From an uncultured Erysipelotrichaceae bacterium (GTDB lineage: Bacteria > Bacillota_I > Bacilli_A > RFN20 > CAG-826): 64,000 bases of DNA. Shown one piece after another: positions 32,832-40,379 of the stretch. The position numbers and the translations under genes are program-made. Location of the stretch: contig OMWW01000003.1 in NCBI GenBank assembly GCA_900314865.1, positions 62,001 through 126,000 on the forward strand, read 5' to 3'. Under the pieces are notes generated by a model that was not told the DNA's origin, made no database searches, and worked only from the letters and a program-made list of their open reading frames with translations. Every line of letters starts with the position of its first letter. The stretch's first letter is position 1.

Positions 32832-34997
32832 ATGAAAAAACGAAAGTTCAAGTTTCCAATACTTTTAAAAGTTATTTTAGCAGGGATACTTGTTTCTTTT
32901 GTTGCGTCTGGAACTGCGGTTTTCGTAGGTTACAACAACCAAGTTAATTCGGCGAAAAAAGCACAGTTAACTAGTGTAGATAATACCTTATCTAATTTGG
33001 CGTATTATTATGAATATGAAGAAGAAAGCGCCACTTCGATTAATGACTTGATAACGGTTAAAAATCATATTAAAGAATTGTATGATCAAAGAAAAGCTGA
33101 AGGTCGGGATTACTCAATTGACGCCTTTAATAATTTTGCTGAATACGAACAGTTTTATAAGGATGAAGATAGTTGGACATATCCTCGTCCTGGAGAAATG
33201 GGATTATCTAGAGATATTCTTAATTATCGAGTTATTTTTCGCGAACTTACCAACTCGTTATTTGACGCAAAATTATCTTCAGGTACAGTTGCTTCATATA
33301 TAGCCTACCGAGACATTGATGATCGTTTAGTTTTCTTAGCGGATTCTAGAATGAATAACCATCAAGCTGTGGTATATGATTATTACCAAGTTCCTGGTTC
33401 TTACTATAAACTCGCAGATTCTGATTTTGTTTCTAGTAGCGGCGATAGATATAGCACCTTATTTATTTATGGACGCACAACCAGATTCTTCACTGTTTTT
33501 GAAGACGCTTCTAAAACCACACCGGTGGCGACGTTTTTCATTGAATATGACGAATCTGCAATCGTCGCTGAAACCACCAGAGTCTTACAGTCTGAATTAT
33601 TAGTCCTTGGATTAACTGCATTAGCAGTTGTCTTGATTTATGCTCTTCTATCTTATTTCTTATTCGTTAGAAACGTTAATAGACTTTCTAAAACTTATCA
33701 AAGTGTCAGTGAAAAACTCGCCACTAATAGTTTAGATGGCCCTGTCGAAGTAAAAATAAATTCACATGATGAGATATCGAATTTAGCGGTCTCGTTACAA
33801 TCGTTACAAAAGGCGATATTTGATTATGCGGATATTATCAAAAAGGAAGCTAACGAAAGAGAAAGGTTGGACACTGAATTAGAGGTTGCAAGCCGTATTC
33901 AAGTTGAAACCTTGCCTCAATTTAACTTTGACGACACTAAAGTGTCGCTTAGAGCATATATTAAAGCCGCCAAAGAAATTGGTGGAGACTTCTATGATTA
34001 CTTCTATTTAGACGAATCTCGTTTCGTAGTTGTTATCGCTGACGTTTCTGGTAAGGGAATTCCTGCCTCATTATTCATGATGAGATCTAAAGCGGTCTTA
34101 AAGAGTGCGATTACATCTACTGCAAGTTTAGAAGAAGCAATCTTTAAAGCAAACAACAGCTTAGTAAAGAATAACAAAGAAAACTTATTCGTGACGGCCT
34201 TTGTTGGTGTTATTGATTTTACTAATAAGAGTATGACTTTCGTCAATAGTGGTCATGAAAAACCATACATTCTTTCTAAAGGCAAAGTGAATAAGCTTGA
34301 TGGCAATTCAAACTTTGTTATTGGTGAAATCGCGGACTTTATCTATAAAGAAGAAACCGTTAAATTTGAAGAAGATGATGTCTTATTCATGTTTACCGAT
34401 GGATTAAATGAATCCATCAATGACCACGAAGAAGAATTTGGTTATGGCCGTATCGTTGAAAACTTAAAGAATAGCAAAGATAACGACTTACGTGGAATTA
34501 TCGATTCCATGAATAGCGCCTTAACTACTTTTGCGGGTGATAAAGAAGCCTTTGATGATGTGACAATGGTCGCTCTTTCTCCTGCTAAGGATACTTTGAC
34601 ACTTGAATATCATAAAAAAGATTATTCCATCATCACAGAAGTGACTGATGCATTTAATGATCATTTTGATGATTTGCCAATTAAGACTAAATCTGAAGTT
34701 GGAATCATCTTAGATGAACTCGTGAATAATCTCGTCTCTTATGAAGAAAGAAAAGACCTTGTTATTAAATTTGAATTCGTTATTAAAGATGAGAAGTTAA
34801 TCTTTAAGATTATCTCTAATGGTAATGACTTTAATCCGTTCAAAAACCATAAGAACAAATACTTCGCCAAAGCAGATGATGTGACTGGTATCGGTGGATT
34901 TGGAATCAAGATTGTTAAAGATTTAGTGGATCTATATGATTATGAATATTATGACGGCTGCTCAATCGTTACTTTGGTAAAAACGGTTAATAAATAA
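32832..34997 (+). CDS. Membrane SpoIIE-type PP2C phosphatase with HATPase tail
   Basis: 721 residues. A membrane segment (about 10-30), an extracytoplasmic sensor region (30-250, rich in Tyr/Asp), a second segment (252-273), HAMP (273-330), a coiled stretch with LEVASRIQVETLPQF, and a PP2C SpoIIE domain (about 365-590) with KEIGGDFYDYF, IADVSGKGIPASLF, MFTDGLNES and FDDVTMVAL supplying the metal-binding Asp residues. Residues ~605-720 form an extra HATPase (GIILDELVNNLV, GIGGFGIKIVKD). RsbU-like enzymes dephosphorylate STAS antagonists; this one senses an outside signal and may also carry the opposing kinase. A terminator follows. Confidence 0.9.
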   Translation: MKKRKFKFPILLKVILAGILVSFVASGTAVFVGYNNQVNSAKKAQLTSVDNTLSNLAYYYEYEEESATSINDLITVKNHIKELYDQRKAEGRDYSIDAFNNFAEYEQFYKDEDSWTYPRPGEMGLSRDILNYRVIFRELTNSLFDAKLSSGTVASYIAYRDIDDRLVFLADSRMNNHQAVVYDYYQVPGSYYKLADSDFVSSSGDRYSTLFIYGRTTRFFTVFEDASKTTPVATFFIEYDESAIVAETTRVLQSELLVLGLTALAVVLIYALLSYFLFVRNVNRLSKTYQSVSEKLATNSLDGPVEVKINSHDEISNLAVSLQSLQKAIFDYADIIKKEANERERLDTELEVASRIQVETLPQFNFDDTKVSLRAYIKAAKEIGGDFYDYFYLDESRFVVVIADVSGKGIPASLFMMRSKAVLKSAITSTASLEEAIFKANNSLVKNNKENLFVTAFVGVIDFTNKSMTFVNSGHEKPYILSKGKVNKLDGNSNFVIGEIADFIYKEETVKFEEDDVLFMFTDGLNESINDHEEEFGYGRIVENLKNSKDNDLRGIIDSMNSALTTFAGDKEAFDDVTMVALSPAKDTLTLEYHKKDYSIITEVTDAFNDHFDDLPIKTKSEVGIILDELVNNLVSYEERKDLVIKFEFVIKDEKLIFKIISNGNDFNPFKNHKNKYFAKADDVTGIGGFGIKIVKDLVDLYDYEYYDGCSIVTLVKTVNK

Positions 34998-35014
34998 GGA
35001 TATTAATTGATCAT

Positions 35015-35041
35015 AAAAAGCACATTTATTTGTGCTTTTTT
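35015..35041 (+). terminator. Terminator ending the NRPS/MATE/phosphatase operon
   Basis: AAAAAGCACA/TGTGCTTTTTT hairpin. A separate promoter region (extended -10 TGCTAAAAT near 35091-35099) serves the next operon. Confidence 0.8.
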
Positions 35042-35124
35042 CATTTGATAATATATTATTATATTGTGTGACACATTTGTGGCATCATGTTTGCTAAAAT
35101 ATAGCTGCTTAACGGAGGAAATTT

Positions 35125-35418
35125 ATGAAAAACAAAATTGAAAACGAGATTTTAACTATTTATTTAGAAGGTGAAGTTAACTCCTATAACGCCGAAGATA
35201 TCGAGAATGAAATTGAATCTATTTTTTCTAAAGGCGGTTTTAAAGGAGTGAGACTTGATTTAAATGACCTCACTTATATTTCTTCTGCTGGACTTAGAAT
35301 TATTGTTAGAATCAAACAACAATTTGATGACACTAAACTTCTCAACGTTCCTAGTGGAGTATTTGATATTTTAGAGATGGTTGGTTTCCTTAACTTAATG
35401 GAAATTCAAAGAAAATAA
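35125..35418 (+). CDS. STAS-domain protein (second copy)
   Basis: 97 residues, one STAS domain with phospho-Ser in LTYISSAGLRII (about 51-62). The N-terminus (ILTIYLEGEVNSYNAEDIE) is nearly the same as that of the STAS part of the next gene (ILTIYLEGELNSYSAEPIE), so the two arose by tandem duplication. A GGAGG ribosome site precedes the ATG. It is the first gene of a second operon with a STAS-kinase fusion and another phosphatase. Confidence 0.9.
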   Translation: MKNKIENEILTIYLEGEVNSYNAEDIENEIESIFSKGGFKGVRLDLNDLTYISSAGLRIIVRIKQQFDDTKLLNVPSGVFDILEMVGFLNLMEIQRK

Positions 35419-35436
35419 GTTTGGAGATCATTTTTT

Positions 35437-36591
35437 ATGCGTCATTTATTAAATGAAGGTATTCTCACTATCTATTTAGAAGGAGAACTCAACTCCTATA
35501 GTGCTGAACCAATCGAAAAAGAGATTGATGAAATCATTAAAGAAAACAAATTTAAATCTTTGGTTTTAGATTTTGAGAAGATACATTACATCTCTAGCGC
35601 TGGTCTTAGAGTAGTGCTCAAATTAAAACAAAAATTTGATGATGTGAAAATCATTAATGCTTCATTAGAAGTATATGATGTTTTCCAAATGACCGGTTTT
35701 ACCAGCATGATGGATATCAAAAAAGCGCTCCGTAAAGTTGATATCACCGATGCTGAAGTTATTGGAGACGGATTCTTTTCTACCGTTTACCGTTTAGACA
35801 AAGACACAATTGTTAAAGTCTTTAATAGAACTAGCGACCCTAATCAGATTGAAAGAGAACTACGTTTAGCAAAAGAAGCTTTTGTGCTAGGTGTTCCTAC
35901 CGCAATATCTTTTGATATTGTTAGAGTAGGAGAGAAACTTGGTGTTTGCTTTGAAATGCTTGACTGTATGTCGCTTAAAACCGCAGTCCTTACTCATCCT
36001 AAAAGAAGTAAAGAATATTTAACAAAATATGCGGAATTGTTAAAGAAAATTAATACTACCGAATGTTTCAACCCAATCATTCCTGAAATTAAGAAACATT
36101 ACTTAGATAAAATTGAAAAGATTAAACCTTATCTCGAAGAGAAATATTATCTTAAAGCCAAACGCTTAGTTGAAAGTATCGAAGATAGAAAGACATTCGT
36201 TCATGGCGATTGTCACTTCAAAAACATCATGGTTCAAAAGGATGAACTTATCTTAATTGATATGGACACTTTATCTGTTGGCCATCCAATCTTTGAATTA
36301 GCGGCCATTTATGCCCCTTATTGCGCTTTTAACGAAGATGATCCTGGTAACAGCGAAAGATTCTTTGGCATCACCTCAGAAGAGGCTGATGCGATATATA
36401 ATGGCTTAATAAATCTATACTTTGGTAAAGATGATCCTGTTATCAAAGATAAGATTAAACTCGTAGCATATATTCATATGGTGTGGTGGAACCGTGTTAA
36501 CGAACCAGATAATAATGTTAGATTGGAAGGATGTAGAGGACGTTTATATCATCTCCTTGATCTTTATGATGATTTAAACATAGGAATTTAA
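35437..36591 (+). CDS. STAS domain fused to APH/choline-kinase-like kinase
   Basis: 384 residues. Residues 1-100 are a STAS domain (IHYISSAGLRVVL phospho-site near 49-61). From about 108 an aminoglycoside-phosphotransferase/choline-kinase-type domain follows: GDGFFSTVYRL (Gly-rich loop, near 110-120), IVKVF (Lys), TFVHGDCHFKNIMV (HGDxHxxN catalytic loop, near 251-264) and LIDMDTLSVGHPIFE (metal Asp). All active-site residues seem intact. The substrate is unknown; a small molecule or lipid is the family norm, and the STAS unit would let partner switching control it. It is followed 1 nt later by the PP2C gene. Confidence 0.85.
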   Translation: MRHLLNEGILTIYLEGELNSYSAEPIEKEIDEIIKENKFKSLVLDFEKIHYISSAGLRVVLKLKQKFDDVKIINASLEVYDVFQMTGFTSMMDIKKALRKVDITDAEVIGDGFFSTVYRLDKDTIVKVFNRTSDPNQIERELRLAKEAFVLGVPTAISFDIVRVGEKLGVCFEMLDCMSLKTAVLTHPKRSKEYLTKYAELLKKINTTECFNPIIPEIKKHYLDKIEKIKPYLEEKYYLKAKRLVESIEDRKTFVHGDCHFKNIMVQKDELILIDMDTLSVGHPIFELAAIYAPYCAFNEDDPGNSERFFGITSEEADAIYNGLINLYFGKDDPVIKDKIKLVAYIHMVWWNRVNEPDNNVRLEGCRGRLYHLLDLYDDLNIGI

Positions 36592-36592
36592 T

Positions 36593-38455
36593 ATGGCAAA
36601 AAAGAAGAGTATCAAATATCAACAAGCTTATTACGATAATGAAGCCGATGCGAACAAACACATGAGTTATGTGAATGGCGCGGCTGGTGTTTTAGCAATT
36701 GTCATTTGGATTTTATATTTAACAAGAGTTTTTCTCATTCCTGATTATTTCTATGTAGCAGTGTGTGTTCTTTTCCCTTGCATTGCGGTATTGATGTTTA
36801 TTCCTGTGTTTTTAGTTAGAACTGATTTAATCAAAAAACCAGGATATAAATATTTAATTCTTTTCTCTCTTTTAGCGGTCATTATTGCCCTTAATATTTC
36901 TGTACCTAAACACAGTTTATTGTTCTGGCCTTTTGCAATTTTAATCGCTAATCATTACTATAACCCTACAATCGGTAAAGTTATTTATGGTTTAACCTTA
37001 ATTTCGATGCTGGCTTGTATCTATTTAGGCATGCTCTTTGGTGAATTTGATGAAAACTTATTTGGTGGTGGTGTTATTATTCACACCGCTGAAGGAGATG
37101 TCATCGGAACGGTTGAGACAATTGACGAAAGAATTGCTTTATTAAGACAGCTTAGCGCTAGTGGAAATAACCGTGTTTTAAAAGCATTGCTTTATTATTT
37201 CTTCCCAAGAGCTATGATTCTTACCTTGTTCTTCATGGTTTCTAATTTATTAAATAGAAGAACTTACAATTTGCTTGATGAAGAAATCAAAGCACACGAT
37301 GAGCAGCAAAAATCTAAAACAGAATTAGGAGTTGCTAAAGAGATTCAACTCAACACTCTTCCAAATGAGATCGTGAACACCAAAGATGTTGAAATCGTTG
37401 GTGAACTGCGCGCTGCTAAAGAAGTTGGTGGTGATCTCTACGATTATTTAGATATTGATAAGCATCATGTTGCAGTTTTAATTGGTGATGTTTCTGGTAA
37501 GGGTGTTCCAGCGGCGATGTTTATGATGAAAACCATTACCTCTTTCAGAGACTTCGCTAGAGAAGGCAAGACCCCTTCAATGATTTTAAACGATATCAAT
37601 AGTTCAATCTTTAAAGGTAACAAAGCTAGTATGTTTGTTACTTGTTTCTTAGCGATTTTAGATAAAAGAAACGGTAAGGTGGTGTTCTGTAATGCAGGAC
37701 ATAATCCACCAATAGTTGGTTCAAATAAGAAATACCAATACTTAAATTGTAAACCTGGATTCTTGCTTGGATGTTTTGAAAAAACATTCTTAGAAGATGA
37801 AGAGATTACTTTGGCACCTGGAGAGAGTATTACTTTATATACCGATGGTATAACCGAAGCTAGAAATTCTAATGGTGAATTCTTCGGTGAAGAAAACCTT
37901 TTAAGAGCGTTTAATAAATACGATTACAGTTGCATGATAGAAATACATCATACAATTAAAGACGAAATTGCTGCCTTTGTTAAAGACGCTCCTCAAAGTG
38001 ATGATATCACTTTTGTGAGTATGAGATTCCAAGGACACAAATATTCTTACAAAGAAAAAGAATTCGAAGCTAAAAAGGAAAATGTTCCAGAGATGCTTGA
38101 ATTCATTAAGAATTTTGGTGACGCTCACGAATTCCCAGAAGACTTTAAAAACAAGTTAGTCATTGTTGGTGATGAATTATTCTCAAATATCATTAACCAT
38201 GGGTATGGAAATAAAGGTGGAGAAATTTTTGTTCGTATCTTATTTGATGAAGACAAAAAAGAATTTGTCCTCACCGTTATTGATAAGGCTAAAGCTTTCA
38301 ACCAGCTTGAAGTGAATAATCCGGAAGTTGGTAGCAATCCAAAAACACAAAAAGTTGGCGGTTTAGGAATCATGATTGTTAAAAAGATTATGACTGAATA
38401 CGCTTACGATAGAATTAATGACAAGAATATTCTTGTCTTAAAGAAAACGTTTTAA
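36593..38455 (+). CDS. Membrane SpoIIE-type PP2C phosphatase with HATPase tail (second)
   Basis: 620 residues. Six or so membrane segments span residues 28-220, then a linker with GVAKEIQLNTLP and the PP2C SpoIIE domain (about 250-475): EVGGDLYDYL, IGDVSGKGVPAAMF, LYTDGITEARNS and SDDITFVSM. Residues ~485-620 are a HATPase with VGDELFSNIINHGYG. Its G1 box reads VIDKAKAFN, lacking the usual DxGxxF Gly, so ATP binding may be weakened. Unlike the first phosphatase it has no periplasmic-type loop, so it may sense within the membrane. It ends the STAS/kinase operon before a terminator. Confidence 0.88.
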   Translation: MAKKKSIKYQQAYYDNEADANKHMSYVNGAAGVLAIVIWILYLTRVFLIPDYFYVAVCVLFPCIAVLMFIPVFLVRTDLIKKPGYKYLILFSLLAVIIALNISVPKHSLLFWPFAILIANHYYNPTIGKVIYGLTLISMLACIYLGMLFGEFDENLFGGGVIIHTAEGDVIGTVETIDERIALLRQLSASGNNRVLKALLYYFFPRAMILTLFFMVSNLLNRRTYNLLDEEIKAHDEQQKSKTELGVAKEIQLNTLPNEIVNTKDVEIVGELRAAKEVGGDLYDYLDIDKHHVAVLIGDVSGKGVPAAMFMMKTITSFRDFAREGKTPSMILNDINSSIFKGNKASMFVTCFLAILDKRNGKVVFCNAGHNPPIVGSNKKYQYLNCKPGFLLGCFEKTFLEDEEITLAPGESITLYTDGITEARNSNGEFFGEENLLRAFNKYDYSCMIEIHHTIKDEIAAFVKDAPQSDDITFVSMRFQGHKYSYKEKEFEAKKENVPEMLEFIKNFGDAHEFPEDFKNKLVIVGDELFSNIINHGYGNKGGEIFVRILFDEDKKEFVLTVIDKAKAFNQLEVNNPEVGSNPKTQKVGGLGIMIVKKIMTEYAYDRINDKNILVLKKTF

Positions 38456-38518
38456 TTGATTAGAATATTTTTCATTCACTTGTTGAATGGTTGAATTATC
38501 TATTTAATATCAAATATA

Positions 38519-38544
38519 TAACCGCATATATGCGGTTAAAAAAT
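38519..38544 (+). terminator. Terminator between the phosphatase and radical SAM genes
   Basis: TAACCGCATA/TATGCGGTTA hairpin followed by an A/T run. Confidence 0.65.
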
Positions 38545-38599
38545 AGTTTAAATATCTTATCTTCTTTGATTTGATGTGATTAAAAGAAAGGATTAATAC

Positions 38600-39994
38600 A
38601 TGTATTACCGTTTAAAAGATAATGTTGCTTTAAGAAAGTGGAAATATGTTGACCGCGCTATATATCGAAAAGGTTTTGAAAACGCCTATGGAATTAGTCC
38701 ACAAGAATTTGAAATTCTTTTAAAATGCGATGGAAATCATGATATTGAACCTAGTCCATATCTAGCAACTTTGTTGTCACAAAGATATATAGAAGAATGT
38801 CAAAAAGGAGACAAGGTTAACCCTTGGTCGCTTTTACACGAATATGACAATTATTATTTCCCGAAGATGAACCTGATGATTACTGGTAAATGTAATCTTA
38901 ATTGTCTTCATTGCTTTAACGCAAAAGATAACGCCCCTTTGAATACTGAATTAACCTATGAACAAGTTCTTGATATCCTTGATCAAGCAAGAGATATAGG
39001 GGTTAACGCCTTTACACTAACTGGAGGAGAACCGTTAGTTCATCGTCGCTTTTTAGATATCGTTAAAGCGATTTATGAAAGAGACATGTTTATCTTTGAA
39101 CTCAACACAAATGGGCTCCTTATTACCCAAAAGATGCTTGATGCTTTTAAAGAATTAGGATGTCATCCACTCATTAAAATATCCTTTGATGGGGTTGGTT
39201 ATCATAACTGGATGCGACAAAATCCAAAAGCGGAAGATTTAACCCTCAAAGCCATAAAGCTTTGTATAAAAAATGGTTTCCGTGTAAAAGCTCAGGTTCA
39301 GGTCAATCGTAAAAATGTTGACGTGATGCTTGAAACAGCAAAACTCTTAAATGAGATTGGGGTAGATGAAATGCGAATTATTAGGACCACCGAGGCTCCT
39401 CGATGGGAAAAGAATTCTCCAGATTCATCTTTAACGATTGAAGAATATTACGAAAGAATGACTGATTTTGCTAAAGAATATATTCATAGTGAAATGAAGA
39501 TGGTGGTTGATGTCTGGCAATTAATTAGACTATATCCTAGACGTCAGTCCTATGAACTCGTTCCAATTGCATGCTCAAAAGATGAATTTAATATCCGTAT
39601 CCCAATGTGCAAAGGCAATAGAGGTATGATCGCGGTTTCTAGTAGTGGGGAGGTTGTTCCTTGCTTACAAATGTCTGGCTATTTCATTGAAAAGGGAATT
39701 AGTTTAGGCAACTTATTCAAGACCCCTTTAAAAGAGCTTGTTAAGGAAAGCGATTATCTAAATCTTGCGATGGCTCCATTATTTAAACAAATAATAGAGA
39801 ATGATAAATGTGGTAATTGTAAGTATTACAAAGCCTGCACTGGAGGTTGTCCTGCTTTAGGACTACTCTATTCAAAGAATAGCGATTATTATCATGAAGA
39901 TATAATGAAATGTATTTTCTTTGAAAATGGTTGGTATGATAAAATTAACAACATATTAAAAGAATGGCATTTAGCCAAACCACTTAATATATGA
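38600..39994 (+). CDS. Radical SAM/SPASM peptide-modifying enzyme
   Basis: 464 residues. The N-terminal ~95 residues look like a winged-helix peptide-recognition region (YRLKDNVALRKW and EFEILLKCDG are reminiscent of PqqD-like RREs; tentative). The radical SAM core follows with CNLNCLHC (CX3CX2C, near 101-108) and TLTGGEPL. The C-terminal SPASM region has Cys residues in PMCKGN, VPCLQMSG and CGNCKYYKACTGGCPA (near 425-440) for auxiliary Fe-S clusters. Such enzymes install thioether or C-C bonds in ribosomal peptides. It overlaps a HlyD-like gene by 4 bp and heads an export operon. No precursor peptide is seen. Confidence 0.88.
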   Translation: MYYRLKDNVALRKWKYVDRAIYRKGFENAYGISPQEFEILLKCDGNHDIEPSPYLATLLSQRYIEECQKGDKVNPWSLLHEYDNYYFPKMNLMITGKCNLNCLHCFNAKDNAPLNTELTYEQVLDILDQARDIGVNAFTLTGGEPLVHRRFLDIVKAIYERDMFIFELNTNGLLITQKMLDAFKELGCHPLIKISFDGVGYHNWMRQNPKAEDLTLKAIKLCIKNGFRVKAQVQVNRKNVDVMLETAKLLNEIGVDEMRIIRTTEAPRWEKNSPDSSLTIEEYYERMTDFAKEYIHSEMKMVVDVWQLIRLYPRRQSYELVPIACSKDEFNIRIPMCKGNRGMIAVSSSGEVVPCLQMSGYFIEKGISLGNLFKTPLKELVKESDYLNLAMAPLFKQIIENDKCGNCKYYKACTGGCPALGLLYSKNSDYYHEDIMKCIFFENGWYDKINNILKEWHLAKPLNI

Positions 39995-40374
39995 AAAAAG
40001 AGAACTTCAACATTTCGAGTCCAGATGACTTAAATAAGCATTTGCAACGTTCTTCTCCAGTTACATGGATTATTTTAGGTGTTGTTGTTTTAATGGTGAT
40101 TGGTTTTTTTACTTGGTCAATCATTTATCGAATTAAAGTCAAAGTAAGTGGCTACGCAAAAGTTATTAGTGGAGTAGCTTCTTTAAATGTTGATAGTAAT
40201 TCATTAAGCAAAATTAAAGCTGGTCAAGTAGTCCATATTTCTTCCGAGGAAGGATTTCTTTCTTTTGACGAAGAGAAGAAACCAATCGTTAGTGGCTTAA
40301 CTTTAAATAACGGAGATTATACCTATTACATCATCGTTCAAGAGTTAAGACCATTTGATTTTTTAATTAAATAA
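39991..40374 (+). CDS. Miniature HlyD/NHLM-type secretion accessory protein
   Basis: 127 residues with one membrane segment (about 23-45) and a small beta domain facing outside (ISGVASLNVDSNSLSKIKAG). This is the N-terminal anchor and part of the barrel of HlyD-like adaptor proteins found with NHLM-type bacteriocin exporters, which are normally two to three times longer. The coiled-coil hairpin is missing. It overlaps the radical SAM gene by 4 bp and lies 5 nt before the peptidase-transporter gene. A natural mini-adaptor or a truncated relic are both possible; the frame is intact. Confidence 0.6.
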   Translation: MKKENFNISSPDDLNKHLQRSSPVTWIILGVVVLMVIGFFTWSIIYRIKVKVSGYAKVISGVASLNVDSNSLSKIKAGQVVHISSEEGFLSFDEEKKPIVSGLTLNNGDYTYYIIVQELRPFDFLIK

Positions 40375-40379
40375 ACGAT

